A stretch of DNA of 64,000 bases from Actinoplanes oblitus (GCF_030252345.1 NZ_CP126980.1:9433501-9497500), one strand, 5' to 3'; shown: positions 27,526 through 38,629, counted from the stretch's first letter. Notes: generated by a model from the letters alone, not told the origin. Made by a program: numbers and translations.

Positions 27526-27553
27526 GAATTGTCTCCGGCGGTCCAGACAATTC
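27526..27553. promoter_or_regulatory. Inverted repeat (candidate operator) between capA and crp
   Basis: GAATTGTCT and AGACAATTC form perfect 9-base arms separated by ten bases, in the 205-base divergent region between capA (start 27451) and crp (start 27657). It is more AT-rich than its surroundings. Arm length and spacing suit a dimeric regulator; it is not the TGTGA-N6-TCACA Crp consensus. Confidence 0.5.
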
Positions 27554-27656
27554 TGGTTACCGTCCAGTATCTGGATCAAGGGGTGGCCGCCCGTTTCCCG
27601 CCCGCGTGCGCCTAGACTGATCGAGCGCAGACGTTGCGCGTTTCGGAGGTGCGGCG

Positions 27657-28334
27657 ATGGATGAGGTACTGGCGCGCAGCGGAATCTTCCAGGGCGTTGA
27701 CCCGGAAGCCGCGGAGGCGCTCGCCAAGGAGATGGACACGATCGAAGTCCGCAAGGGCGACGTGGTCTTCAACGAGGGCGAGGCCGGCGACAGCCTGTAT
27801 ATCGTTCTGTCCGGGAAGATCAAGCTCGGTCGCCGGGCCGCTGACGGCCGGCAGAACCTCGTCTCGATCATGGGTCCGTCCGACATGCTGGGCGAGCTCT
27901 CGCTCTTCGACCCGGGCCCGCGCACCGCGACGGCCACCGCGGTCACCGACAGCCGGCTGGCCCGGCTGAAGAAGTCGTCGCTGCGCCCGTGGCTGAACAA
28001 CCGGCCGGAGATCGCCGAGCAGCTGCTCCGCGTGCTGGCCCGCCGGCTGCGTCGCACCAACGACGCGCTGGCCGACCTGATCTTCACCGACGTGCCCGGC
28101 CGGGTGGCGAAAAACCTGCTGCAGATGGCCGGCCGGTTCGGCACCCGGGACGGCGGTGTGCTGCGGGTCACTCACGACCTCACCCAGGAGGAGCTGGCCC
28201 AGCTGGTCGGCGCGTCCCGCGAAACGGTGAACAAGGCGCTCGCCGACTTCGCCTCCCGCGCCTGGCTGCGGCTGGACGGCAAGAGCGTGATCATCCTCGA
28301 TCCGGAACGGCTCGCCCGGCGCGCTCGCGTCTGA
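27657..28334 (+). CDS. crp: Crp/Fnr-family transcriptional regulator (cAMP receptor, Rv3676/GlxR type)
   Basis: 225 residues; GGAGGTG lies seven bases before the ATG. Cyclic-nucleotide domain (about 10-125) with [32 protein letters not shown] including the phosphate-binding Arg, a dimer helix, and a winged helix with [20 protein letters not shown] (about 175-195). Length and HTH match M. tuberculosis CRP and corynebacterial GlxR. A class III cyclase gene lies 5 kb downstream, so ligand source and receptor are close. A hairpin terminator follows. Confidence 0.95.
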   Translation: MDEVLARSGIFQGVDPEAAEALAKEMDTIEVRKGDVVFNEGEAGDSLYIVLSGKIKLGRRAADGRQNLVSIMGPSDMLGELSLFDPGPRTATATAVTDSRLARLKKSSLRPWLNNRPEIAEQLLRVLARRLRRTNDALADLIFTDVPGRVAKNLLQMAGRFGTRDGGVLRVTHDLTQEELAQLVGASRETVNKALADFASRAWLRLDGKSVIILDPERLARRARV

Positions 28335-28356
28335 CTTCCCGTCGCTTCACGTCATA

Positions 28357-28380
28357 GGGGCTGTCCTGGTGGACAGCCCC
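28357..28380 (+). terminator. Hairpin terminator after crp
   Basis: Perfect 10-bp stem GGGGCTGTCC / GGACAGCCCC with a TGGT loop, 23 bases after the crp stop; no T-run. Confidence 0.8.
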
Positions 28381-28546
28381 TCAAACGTGCTTGATCCACT
28401 CTTTCCAGTGACCGGTCGTTAACGCCCGGATCCGTGTCGCGCCCATGCGGCCGCTCGTTACGGAGGTGGCCGAGAGGCACCGGCGTGACAGGGAAGGGCG
28501 CGGCATTGAACGCAGGTAGGGGCGTAGCGGGCAGCGGGGTCTCCAC

Positions 28547-29920
28547 ATGACCGTGCTCGATACCACGCTGGACCCGCGCGACCCGGCCTACCTGGAGGGG
28601 CGCAGCACGACCCTGCAATGGCTCGCCGCTCTGGAGGCCGCGCTCGACGAGGCGCGCGCCGGGGGCGGCGAGAAGTGGGTGACCAGGCATCACGCGCGCG
28701 GCAAGCTGCTGCCCCGGGAACGCATCGAGATGCTGCTCGACCAGGACAGCCCGTTCCTCGAGCTGTCCCCGGTGGCGGCCTGGGGCTCGGAGTTCCCGGT
28801 CGGCGCCAGCGTGGTCACCGGCATCGGGGTGGTCGAGGGCGTGGAGTGCGTGGTGATCGCCAACGACCCCACGGTGGACGGGGGCGCCGTCAACCCGTAC
28901 ACCGCCGACAAGATCCGCCGGGCCGCCCGGATCGCCTCGGAGAACCGGTTGCCGCTGGTCAACCTGGTCGAGTCGGCCGGCGAGGCGGCCCCGGCCGGGA
29001 GCATCGCCCGCGAGCTGAGCCGGCTCACCGCCGACCGGGTGCCGACCGTCTGCGTGGTCTTCGGCGCCACCAGCGGCGACGCGGCCTACCTGCCGGCCCT
29101 CTCCGACTACACGATCGTGGTACGCGGGCACGCCAAGGTGATGACCATCCACCCGCAGCGTTCCGGGGTCGAGGTGCGGGCCACCCCGGTGGTGCCGGCC
29201 GGCCCGCCCGGACCGGCCGACCAGCTGGCCGAGGACGAACGCGACGGGCTGCGGCTGGCCCGGCAGTGCGTACGCCGGTTCAACTGGCGCAAGCAGGGCC
29301 CCCGCGCCCGTACCACCCGCCCGCCGGCCCCCCGGTACGACACCGAGGCGCTGCTCAGCCTGGCCGCCGCCGACCCGGCCACCTTCGACCCGCGCGAGGT
29401 GCTGGCCAGGATCCTGGACGACTCCGATTTCGACGAGTTCAAGCCGGGCCAGGGCGGCGTGCTGGTGGCCGGCTGGGGCGAGCTGCACGGTTACCCGGTC
29501 GGCGTGCTGGCCGGTCCGTGCGGCACCTGGCTCTCCCCGGCCGAGTCGCAGAAGGCCGTGCACTTCCTGCAACTGGCCAACGCCACCGCCACCCCGGTGA
29601 TCTTCATCCGCCATCCGGGGGAAGCCCAGAAGGGCGACGACGCCGACGTCCGTCACGACGCCCCCCTGGTGCACGCCGTGGCCAAGTCCACGGTGCCGCA
29701 CCTGGTCCTCACCATCGGCCCGGAGCCCGGCGGCACGCCGGCCCGCGCCGACGAACCCCGATTCCAGTTCAGCTGGCCGCGTCCCCCGGCGGAACCCGCC
29801 ACGGCCGACGACGGCGTCATCGACCCCCGCGACACCCGTACGGTCCTCGGCCTCTGCCTCTCCGCAGTGCACAGCGCCGCCGTGGCTGGTGCCGAACACG
29901 TCGGCGTGTTCCGACCTTGA
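28547..29920 (+). CDS. Acyl-CoA carboxylase carboxyltransferase-like subunit, divergent
   Basis: 457 residues, shorter than the usual 510-540. N-half follows the crotonase-fold carboxyltransferase pattern: KWVTRHHARGKLLPRERIEMLLD and VTGIGVVEGVECVVIANDPTVDGG. The parts that build the oxyanion holes differ: the usual SGGAR-type region reads VESAGEAAPAG, the AGGAY/GGAVYSPA block reads SGDAAYLPALSD, and the C-domain GxxYGAGNYxM block is replaced by GPEPGGTPARAD. About 70 residues are missing in the middle. A biotin-carboxylase-like gene follows 11 bases downstream. Either an unusual substrate or loss of catalysis is possible. Confidence 0.8.
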   Translation: MTVLDTTLDPRDPAYLEGRSTTLQWLAALEAALDEARAGGGEKWVTRHHARGKLLPRERIEMLLDQDSPFLELSPVAAWGSEFPVGASVVTGIGVVEGVECVVIANDPTVDGGAVNPYTADKIRRAARIASENRLPLVNLVESAGEAAPAGSIARELSRLTADRVPTVCVVFGATSGDAAYLPALSDYTIVVRGHAKVMTIHPQRSGVEVRATPVVPAGPPGPADQLAEDERDGLRLARQCVRRFNWRKQGPRARTTRPPAPRYDTEALLSLAAADPATFDPREVLARILDDSDFDEFKPGQGGVLVAGWGELHGYPVGVLAGPCGTWLSPAESQKAVHFLQLANATATPVIFIRHPGEAQKGDDADVRHDAPLVHAVAKSTVPHLVLTIGPEPGGTPARADEPRFQFSWPRPPAEPATADDGVIDPRDTRTVLGLCLSAVHSAAVAGAEHVGVFRP

Positions 29921-29931
29921 AAGGTAGACCC

Positions 29932-31935
<2,004 letters not shown>

Positions 31936-31944
31936 CAATTCTTT

Positions 31945-32417
31945 ACGGTACGAAACTGCCCGGTCCCCAGAAGCGGCAGCGAAGCCCCGTGCGTCCGCGA
32001 CGCGGCCTCCGATCATGTGGTCCGGACCGCCACGCGCGTCCCGGCTCCGGCCCACCCGCCGCGGTCCGGACCGCGGCGCGCCCCCGGCTCCGCGCCCTCA
32101 CGCGAGGCCCGCTGCAGTCCGGACCGCAGCGCGCCCCGGCCCCTGGCTGGTCGTCATGGTGGTATCCGCAGCGCGGATACCACCATGACGACCAGCCGAA
32201 GAGCGAGTCGCGGCACGACCCGGACCGCAGCGGATCTCGCGGGCTACGCGCCCGCGGACCGGGGAGCGCCGCACGGGCCTGGACCACAGCGGATCTCGCG
32301 GGCTACGTGCCCGCGGACCGGGACGCGCGTGGCGGACCCCGACCACATGATCGGAGGCCGCGTCGTGGACGCACGGGACGCGGCTGCTGCTCCTGGGGAG
32401 AGGGCAGTTTCGTACCG
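31945..32417. repeat. Giant imperfect palindrome (~470 bp) with a perfect 25-bp core stem
   Basis: Core: 32145-32169 and 32173-32197 are perfect 25-base inverted arms with a three-base AGC loop. The symmetry continues outward: GGTACGAAACTGCCC at the left end (from 31948) is mirrored by its complement ending near 32415, and the block GACGCGGCCTCCGATCATGTGGTC plus CGCCACGCGCGTCCCGG recurs inverted on the right. The right arm is about 20 bases longer and contains a direct repeat (AGCGGATCTCGCGGGCTACG near 32228 and 32288). It fills the whole gap between two convergent genes. Small ORFs here are not supported. Confidence 0.85.
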
Positions 32418-32451
32418 GATAAGGGGTTTCATGAAGAACCCACCCCTCGAA

Positions 32452-33438
32452 TCACCAGCTGAACCACTTGGTGAAGAAGCCGCCCTTACGGGTGTGGACG
32501 GTGGGCGTCTCGTCGGACTGGGTCGGCGTCGTCGGGGCGATCGGCCGTGGGCGCGGCGGCAGGTACGTCGACGAGCTGCGGTAGACCGTCGGGGACGGGG
32601 CCGGCGCGTTCGGGTCCAGGTGCAGGTTGGTGAGCTCGTGGTGCAGCTCCTGGGCGGACGGGCGGCCGCGCGGGTCGCTGTGCATGCCGCGGCGGAGCAC
32701 GTCGGTGAGCGAGCGGGGGACGCCGGGCAGGTCCGGGATCGGCTCGTCGAAGAGGTTCATCAGGGTGATCAGGCTGGGGCTGCGGTCGCTCTGCCAGCGG
32801 GGCGGGCGACCGTACATGACCGCGTAGAGCGTGGCGCAGAGCGAGTAGACGTCGGCCGCGGCGGACGGGCTCTCGTGCCGGAACATCTCCGGTGGCGCGT
32901 AGGCCGGGGTGAGCACCTCGAGGGTGACCGAGGAATCCCGCATCTCGCCCAGCACGGCCAGCCCGAAGTCGGCCAGCACCGCCTGGTTGAACTGCGAATA
33001 CAGGATGTTGGCCGGTTTCACGTCGCGGTGCAGCACGCCGTTGGCGTGGGTGTGCACCAGCGCATCGGCGATCTTGACGCCGACGTCCCGGGTCTCGGCC
33101 GGACTGAGCGGCTTGACCCGCATCCGGTCGAGGTAGGACCCGTCGCAGAGTTCCATGATCAGGTAGGGATGCTGGTCGACGGTGACGCCCACGTCGAACA
33201 GGTCGACCACGTGCGGGTGCGACGACATCCGCCCGGCGGCCCGCGCCTCGCGCAGGAAGCGGGCCTGGTCGCGCGCGTTGTCGAGGGTCCGGTTCTCCAT
33301 CTTGATGGCGACCTCGCGGCCCACGGAGTCCTGGGTGGCCCGGTAAACGGTGGCATAGCCACCACGGGCCATGACCGACAAGCCGGACATGCCCGGGACA
33401 TATGGCACGGGCAGGGCGCCAGGCGGTGTCTCCGTCAC
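32452..33438 (-). CDS. Serine/threonine protein kinase (soluble, PknB-like catalytic domain)
   Basis: 328 residues. Kinase domain about 15-270 with VAIK (ATP Lys), HRDVKPANIL (catalytic loop), DFGLAV (metal) and YAPPEM near the activation segment. The Gly-rich loop is weak (ARGGYATVY). No membrane helix or sensor domain; the tail after 280 is Pro/Ser/Thr-rich and ends WFSW. Starts 31 bases after the cyclase/AAA/TPR stop on the same strand, so probably the last gene of that transcript. A soluble kinase beside a multidomain cyclase suggests shared signalling. Confidence 0.92.
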   Translation of the reverse strand: MTETPPGALPVPYVPGMSGLSVMARGGYATVYRATQDSVGREVAIKMENRTLDNARDQARFLREARAAGRMSSHPHVVDLFDVGVTVDQHPYLIMELCDGSYLDRMRVKPLSPAETRDVGVKIADALVHTHANGVLHRDVKPANILYSQFNQAVLADFGLAVLGEMRDSSVTLEVLTPAYAPPEMFRHESPSAAADVYSLCATLYAVMYGRPPRWQSDRSPSLITLMNLFDEPIPDLPGVPRSLTDVLRRGMHSDPRGRPSAQELHHELTNLHLDPNAPAPSPTVYRSSSTYLPPRPRPIAPTTPTQSDETPTVHTRKGGFFTKWFSW

Positions 33439-33469
33439 GGCTTAGAAAATACGCCAGGCATCGGGAAGA

Positions 33470-36400
33470 TCATCCCGGCATGTCAGACGCGTAGGCGACA
33501 GTTTCCGCCGGAGCCGGTTCGACGCCGGTGACCGCCAGGGTGTCGCGCAGCTCGGCGGCGGCGATCCGCTCGCTCGCCTGCTCGGTGGAGTGTGCCAGCC
33601 GCACCGCCTCCTCGGCCGACGCCCGGGCCTCCGCGCACCGGTCCGCGGCGGCCAGCACCCGCGCCCGGACCATGGCCGCCACCACACCGCTGCGCACGTC
33701 CTCGGCCTGCACGTCGCGGGCCCGCTCGATCCAGGTCAGCGCCGACTCCACCCGGCCCTCGGCGAGCAGGGCCGAGGCGTACGACGCCAGGGCGTGCCGC
33801 CGGGAGAAGAGCAGCGACGGCGACGAGGTGTCGCTGGCGATCGGCGCCAGCAGCCCGATCGCGGTGGCCGCGTCACCGGCCCGGGTCCGCGCCTCGGCGA
33901 GCAGCACCCGCGGCCCGACCTGGGCCGGGGCCAGCGCGTTGTGCGGCTCGACGGCGGTCATCACCCGGCGGGCGTCCGCCTCGGCGGTGGCCAGGTCGCC
34001 GCGTTGCAGCGCGACGAACCCGTGCAGCGTGCCGGCCATCCCGAGCAGCAACGGATGCCCGGTCTTGTCGGCGAACCAGAGCGCGTCGCCGAGCAGGTCG
34101 GCGGCGTGGTCGAACTCGCCCAGCCCGCGGGCGATGGCGCCGCGCACCACCATGGCCAGCCCGCAGCCCCAGTCGTCGGCGACCTCCTGGAACTCGCGGT
34201 AGGCCCGCCGGGCCTGGCTGTCGGCGGCGCCCAGGTCGCCCAGCTCGGCCGCCGCGTAGGCCTCGACCACCCGCAGCGTCCCGACCGCCCAGCCCTCGCC
34301 GACCCGGTCACCGAACGGCAGGAAGATCCGGGCCAGCCGGCGGGCCTCCTGCAGCCGGCCGGCCAGCAACCGGGCGAACGCCGTGGTACCGCGCAGCCAG
34401 GACCGGCCGACCGGGTCACCGAGCTCGGCGAAGAGCCGGGCCGCCCGGCCCAGCACCGCGTCGGTGCCGGCGAAGTCACCCCGGGTGGTGGTCACCCAGG
34501 CGAGATTCTGCAGCGCCCAGGCCTGCCCGTGCCGGTCGCCGGCGGCCAGGGTGACCTGGTACGCCGCGGCGAACCGGCTGCTCGCCTGGCTCAGCTTGCC
34601 GTTCAGGAAGTCGGCCATGCCGAGCCGGCGCATCGCGTTCGCCCGCTCCGGCAGCAGCTGCGCCTCGGTGGCCACCTCGAGCGCCTCCTGCCAGGCGGCC
34701 ACCGCGCGGCTGCCGTCGCCGAGCGCCTCGTAGGCCCGGCCGGCCACGATCATCGCCTCGGCCCGGCTGACCGGGTCGTCGGCGGCCCGCTCGCTGATCT
34801 TCTGCCCGTACGCCAGCGCCTCCTCGGCCCGCCCCAGCCGCAGCAGCGCCCGGGCCAGCACCAGTTGGTCGGGCAGCGGCAGCTCACCGCCGGCCAGCGT
34901 GGTGGCCCGCTCGGCGTACTCGATGGCGGCGGCCGGCTCGATGTTGGCCAGCGCCCGCCGGGCCATCCGGCCGAGCGCCGCCACGGCCAGCCCGGCCACC
35001 TCGCGGACGGCGGCGTCGGGGCGCAACCGGACCGCGTCGGCCAGCTCGATCGCCGCCTCGGCGTGCGCGGCGACGAACGCGTCCCGCTCGTTGCCGGTCA
35101 GGCTCAGCCGGGTGGCGCCGTCCGGATAACTGCGCACCGTCTCCGGTGCCGCCCAGGTCGCCAGGTAGGCGTGCCGCTCGGCCAGGTCGGCCTTGCCGAT
35201 GCCGGCGTAGGCCGCCTCCCGCATCAGCGGGGTGGTGAACTGGTAGCCGCCCCGGCTGCGGTGGATCATGCGGCGTTGCAGCAGCTCGTCGACGGCCCGT
35301 TCGAGTTCGGCGGCCGGGTCGGCGTCGCCCGGCGCCTCGGCCAGCGGGCGGCGCTCGTGCAGCGCCTCCAGCACCCCGCCGGGCACCGTGGTGCCGGCCA
35401 CCGACGCGTCCCGGAGCACCGCGCGGGGCTCGGCGGGGAGCGCGTCGATACGCGCGGCGAGCACCGCCGCCAGGTCCCGGGAGAGCAGCCGGCGGCCCAG
35501 CGAACCGGCCGCCAGCTGCCACTTGCCGGCCGCGTTGGCGCCCACCGCCGGGGTCAGCGCCCCGCGCTCCATCAGCAGGGTGACCATCTCGGCCAGGTAG
35601 AACGGGTTGCCCTGGGCGGTGGCCAGCAGCCGGTCGATGTCCGGCTGCGGCAGTTTCCCGCCGTTCAGATACGACGTCAGCAGCCGGGACGCGTCCGCCC
35701 CGCGCAACGGCGGCAGGGTGTGCACCTCGGCGTCGGCGAGATGGGTGAGCGCCCCCGCGGTACGCACCAGCTCGGGCCGGCCGAGCAGCAGCACCACGAC
35801 CGGGCCCTCCAGCCGCGACAGCGTGCTGCCCAGCGCGTCGACAGTGGTGGCGGTGGCGTCGTGCAGGTCGTCCACGATCACCACCAGCGGGGTGGCGCCG
35901 GCCATCGCGTTCAGCAGGTCGGCGACGGCTATCGAGATGGCCTCGGCATCGACCCGTTTGGCGCTCGGCGGCCAGTCGGCGGGCGCGGCCGGGCCACCCG
36001 GGTTGACCGGGGCCTCGCCGTAACCGAGCAGGACCAGCAACCGGTCGGTGTCCAGCACGACGCCGAGCCGCTGGCCGACCTTGCGCAGCCGTTCCTCGAC
36101 GACCGTGCGGCCGATCGAGGTGACCACGTCCTTGGGCAGGCCGGCGGCCTTGCGGACCAGGTCGGCCAGGGGCGCGTAGCGGCGCCGCTCGCCGAACGCG
36201 CGGCAGCGCACCCGCAGCACCCGGGCGCCGCCCGCCTCGTAACCGGCGGCCAGCCGTTTCACCTCGCCGGCGAAGCGGGACTTGCCGATGCCGGCCTCGG
36301 CCGTCATCACCAGCACCCGGGGCGTGCCCGAGTCGATCGCCTCGGCCAGCCGCCCGGAGACCCGGCCCAGCTCGGCCTCGCGCCCCACGAACGGCGCCTC

Positions 36401-37078
36401 GTCGCCCAGGCCCGACCGGGTGCCCGGCGCGTCGTGCAGGCCGAGCAGCTCGTAGGTGGGCACCGGCTCGCGCTTGCCCTTGAGCCGCAGCGGGCGCAGC
36501 TGCCGCCAGGAGGCGACGTGCCGGGTGCCGTTGCTGGTCCGCTCGCCGGCGTAGACGGTGCCGACCGCGGCGGCGTCGGCCAGCCGGGCGGCGGTGTTCA
36601 CGGTGTCGCCGATGACCGTGTATTCGATGCCGGCCTGCATGCCGGCGACCACCTCGCCGGTGTTCAGCCCGACCCGCAGGCCGAGCGGGGCGCCGCCGCC
36701 GCGCTCGTCGTCGAGCACCCGGCGGACCGCGCGCTGCATGCTGAGCGCCGCCCGGACCGCCCGCTCGGCGTCGTCCTCGTGGGCGACCGGGGCGCCGAAG
36801 ACCGCCATGATGCCGTCGCCGGTCAGCTTGTCGACGTGCCCGCCGAACGTTTTCACCGCGCCGGCCAGGGCCGCGAGGACCCGGTCGGTGACCGCGCCGA
36901 CCCGTTCCGGGTCGAGGTCCTCGGACCAGGAGGTGAAGTCGGAGAGGTCGCCGAAGAGCACCGTGACGATCCGCCGCTCGGCGGCCGGCAGCGCGGCGGC
37001 AGCGGGCAGCGCGGAGCCGCAGTGGTGGCAGAAGCGGGCACCGGGGACGGCGACGGTGCCGCACACGGGGCAGGTCAC
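33470..37078 (-). CDS. Class III adenylate/guanylate cyclase with AAA ATPase and TPR domains
   Basis: 1202 residues from GTG 37078, which overlaps the MBL stop (GTGA). Order: zinc ribbon (CPVCG ... CHHCG, 3-22), class III cyclase domain (about 35-215) with both metal Asp residues in VLFGDLSDFTSW and KLTGDGIMAVFG, VGLNTGEVVAG and IGDTVNTAARL, then an AAA/STAND ATPase (FVGREAEL, AEAGIGKSRF, LVVIVDDLHD), then about 600 residues of TPR-like helices. Key catalytic residues are present, so it is probably active and makes cAMP or cGMP. Such STAND cyclases are common in actinobacteria. Its closeness to crp suggests local cAMP signalling. Confidence 0.93.
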   Translation of the reverse strand: MTCPVCGTVAVPGARFCHHCGSALPAAAALPAAERRIVTVLFGDLSDFTSWSEDLDPERVGAVTDRVLAALAGAVKTFGGHVDKLTGDGIMAVFGAPVAHEDDAERAVRAALSMQRAVRRVLDDERGGGAPLGLRVGLNTGEVVAGMQAGIEYTVIGDTVNTAARLADAAAVGTVYAGERTSNGTRHVASWRQLRPLRLKGKREPVPTYELLGLHDAPGTRSGLGDEAPFVGREAELGRVSGRLAEAIDSGTPRVLVMTAEAGIGKSRFAGEVKRLAAGYEAGGARVLRVRCRAFGERRRYAPLADLVRKAAGLPKDVVTSIGRTVVEERLRKVGQRLGVVLDTDRLLVLLGYGEAPVNPGGPAAPADWPPSAKRVDAEAISIAVADLLNAMAGATPLVVIVDDLHDATATTVDALGSTLSRLEGPVVVLLLGRPELVRTAGALTHLADAEVHTLPPLRGADASRLLTSYLNGGKLPQPDIDRLLATAQGNPFYLAEMVTLLMERGALTPAVGANAAGKWQLAAGSLGRRLLSRDLAAVLAARIDALPAEPRAVLRDASVAGTTVPGGVLEALHERRPLAEAPGDADPAAELERAVDELLQRRMIHRSRGGYQFTTPLMREAAYAGIGKADLAERHAYLATWAAPETVRSYPDGATRLSLTGNERDAFVAAHAEAAIELADAVRLRPDAAVREVAGLAVAALGRMARRALANIEPAAAIEYAERATTLAGGELPLPDQLVLARALLRLGRAEEALAYGQKISERAADDPVSRAEAMIVAGRAYEALGDGSRAVAAWQEALEVATEAQLLPERANAMRRLGMADFLNGKLSQASSRFAAAYQVTLAAGDRHGQAWALQNLAWVTTTRGDFAGTDAVLGRAARLFAELGDPVGRSWLRGTTAFARLLAGRLQEARRLARIFLPFGDRVGEGWAVGTLRVVEAYAAAELGDLGAADSQARRAYREFQEVADDWGCGLAMVVRGAIARGLGEFDHAADLLGDALWFADKTGHPLLLGMAGTLHGFVALQRGDLATAEADARRVMTAVEPHNALAPAQVGPRVLLAEARTRAGDAATAIGLLAPIASDTSSPSLLFSRRHALASYASALLAEGRVESALTWIERARDVQAEDVRSGVVAAMVRARVLAAADRCAEARASAEEAVRLAHSTEQASERIAAAELRDTLAVTGVEPAPAETVAYASDMPG

Positions 37079-37896
37079 AGCCGGTCCAAACCGTCGGCCC
37101 TCGCCGTTGATTCCCGTTCCAGGTGAGCGATCTGGGCGGCCGCCGACCACTCCGCCGCGAACCGCACCCGCGGATCGATGTCCGGGTAGACCATGTCGAC
37201 CACCGCCTCCGGGGTCCGCGCGCCGGCCGCCATCGCGGCTCTGACCTGCGCGAGGCGTTCCACCCGGTGCCTCAGGTATTCCCCGGCCAGGGTCGCGGTG
37301 TCGGCCCGGGCCGGTCCGTGGCCGGGGAGCATCACGACGTTTTCGTACGCCCGGAGCAGCTCGAGACTCGTCAGGTAGGAACTCAGGTCCCCGTCCGGCG
37401 CGGCCACCACGGTGGTCCCCCGCCCCAGGATCGTGTCGCCGGTGAACAGCACCCGCTCGCCGGCGTACTCGGCGAGGAAACAGACCGAGTCGAGCGTGTG
37501 CCCCGGTGTCGCCAGCACCCGGATGCCGAGCCCGTCGTGGTCGAGGCTCCCGGGCGGGTCGAACGACGTGCCGTGCTCCGGGTCGGCGGCCCGCACCGGG
37601 ACGCCGCCGAGCAGCTCGGCGAGCCGCCCGGCGCCCTCCACGTGGTCGTGATGACCGTGCGTGATCAGGATCGAACGGTAGGGCCCCCGCTCGGCGATCG
37701 CGCGCAGGTGTCCCTCGTCCAGCGGTCCGGGATCGATCACGGTGGCGAACGCCGCCCCGGGAGGCCGCAGAATCCACGTGTTCGTACCGTCCAGCGTCAT
37801 CGGCCCCGGGTTGGGCGCACGCAGCAACGACACCCAACCCGGCAGCCGGTCGACGGACGGATTACCCGTGGCCGACGCGGGCTCAGCACCCCCCAT
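37075..37896 (-). CDS. Metallo-beta-lactamase-fold hydrolase (Rv3677c-like)
   Basis: About 273 residues from ATG 37896; an upstream GTG at 37956 gives 293 residues and cannot be excluded. Zinc motif THGHHDH (HxHxDH), further ligands in TPGHTLDS, FTGDTIL and LPGHGP. Start region PNPGPMTLDGTNTWIL is typical of the LACTB2/Rv3677c group of small MBL hydrolases, whose natural substrate is unclear. Same order as in mycobacteria: DUF4177-ridA-MBL; here the cyclase follows by GTGA overlap. Confidence 0.88.
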   Translation of the reverse strand: MGGAEPASATGNPSVDRLPGWVSLLRAPNPGPMTLDGTNTWILRPPGAAFATVIDPGPLDEGHLRAIAERGPYRSILITHGHHDHVEGAGRLAELLGGVPVRAADPEHGTSFDPPGSLDHDGLGIRVLATPGHTLDSVCFLAEYAGERVLFTGDTILGRGTTVVAAPDGDLSSYLTSLELLRAYENVVMLPGHGPARADTATLAGEYLRHRVERLAQVRAAMAAGARTPEAVVDMVYPDIDPRVRFAAEWSAAAQIAHLERESTARADGLDRL

Positions 37897-37991
37897 GCCG
37901 AGAATCGTACGTCGCGGATTCGAGGTGAGCCGAGACACGATGTCCGTTCCGGTCACCTTGGGTGATCAAACCCGGCCGAACCCGCCCAACC

Positions 37992-38477
37992 TCACTGCAC
38001 CTCGGCGATCACGTCCACCTCGACCGGCGCGCCCAGCGGCAGCTCGGCCACCCCGACCGCGCTGCGGGCGTGCCGGCCCTGCTCACCGAGCACCTCGCCG
38101 AACAGGTTCGAGGCGCCGTTGATCACGGCCGGCTGACCGGTGAAGCCGGGCGCGGACGCGACGAAGCCGCCCACCTTGACAATTTTCACCAGCCGGCCCA
38201 GCCCGACCAGACTCTCGATGGCGGCCAGCGCGTTCAGGGCGCAGATCTTGGCCAGCTCGGTGGCCTCCTCGGCGGTCACCTCGTCGCCGACCTTGCCGGT
38301 GCGCAGCAGCTTGCCGTCGACGATCGGCAGCTGGCCGGAGACGTAGACGTGGTTGCCGGACTGCACGGCCGGCACATAGGACGCCAGCGGCGGGACCACC
38401 GTCGGCAGAGCCAGGCCCAGTTCGGCCAGTCTCGCGTACGCGTCGACGCCGCCCTCCCCGGCGACCGGCGTCGTCAC
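37992..38477 (-). CDS. RidA/YjgF-family enamine/imine deaminase-like protein
   Basis: 161 residues; GTG start overlaps the stop of the DUF4177 gene (GTGA). The long upstream open frame is not real. RidA-fold features: SGNHVYVSGQLPIVDGKL, KICALNALAAIESLVGLGRL, and VGVAELPLGAPVEVDVIAEV at the C-terminus. Longer than the 130-residue archetype because of about 25 extra N-terminal residues. The conserved substrate-binding Arg of true RidA is not obvious in the HARSAVGVAELP block, so the exact activity is uncertain. Confidence 0.88.
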   Translation of the reverse strand: MTTPVAGEGGVDAYARLAELGLALPTVVPPLASYVPAVQSGNHVYVSGQLPIVDGKLLRTGKVGDEVTAEEATELAKICALNALAAIESLVGLGRLVKIVKVGGFVASAPGFTGQPAVINGASNLFGEVLGEQGRHARSAVGVAELPLGAPVEVDVIAEVQ

Positions 38478-38629
38478 GACTTCGGCCGCTTCATGTAGGC
38501 GACCAACTGCTCGGGGTTGGGACCCGGCACTACCTGGACCAGCTCCCAGCCGTCCTCGCCCCAGTTGTCGAGGATCTGCTTGGTCGCGTGTACCAGCAGG
38601 GGCACGGTCACGTACTCCCACTTCTGCAT
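38474..38629 (-). CDS. Small DUF4177-type protein
   Basis: 51 residues, MQKWEYVTVPLL...EDGWELVQVVPG...VAYMKRP. The WEY start, the GWELVQV centre and the K/R-P end are those of DUF4177 proteins; a counterpart sits in the same place in M. tuberculosis (Rv3678A). AAGGAG lies ten bases before the ATG. First gene of the minus-strand run DUF4177-ridA-MBL-cyclase-kinase. Function unknown. Confidence 0.85.
   Translation of the reverse strand: MQKWEYVTVPLLVHATKQILDNWGEDGWELVQVVPGPNPEQLVAYMKRPKS

Noticed and set aside
31989-32462. Several ORFs within the large palindrome
   Set aside because: They read through the inverted repeat on both strands with no start signals; the DNA symmetry explains the region better.
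33590-37126. 1178-residue plus-strand frame opposite the cyclase gene
   Set aside because: Antisense shadow with His/Gln/Gly bias; the minus-strand protein has ordered catalytic motifs.
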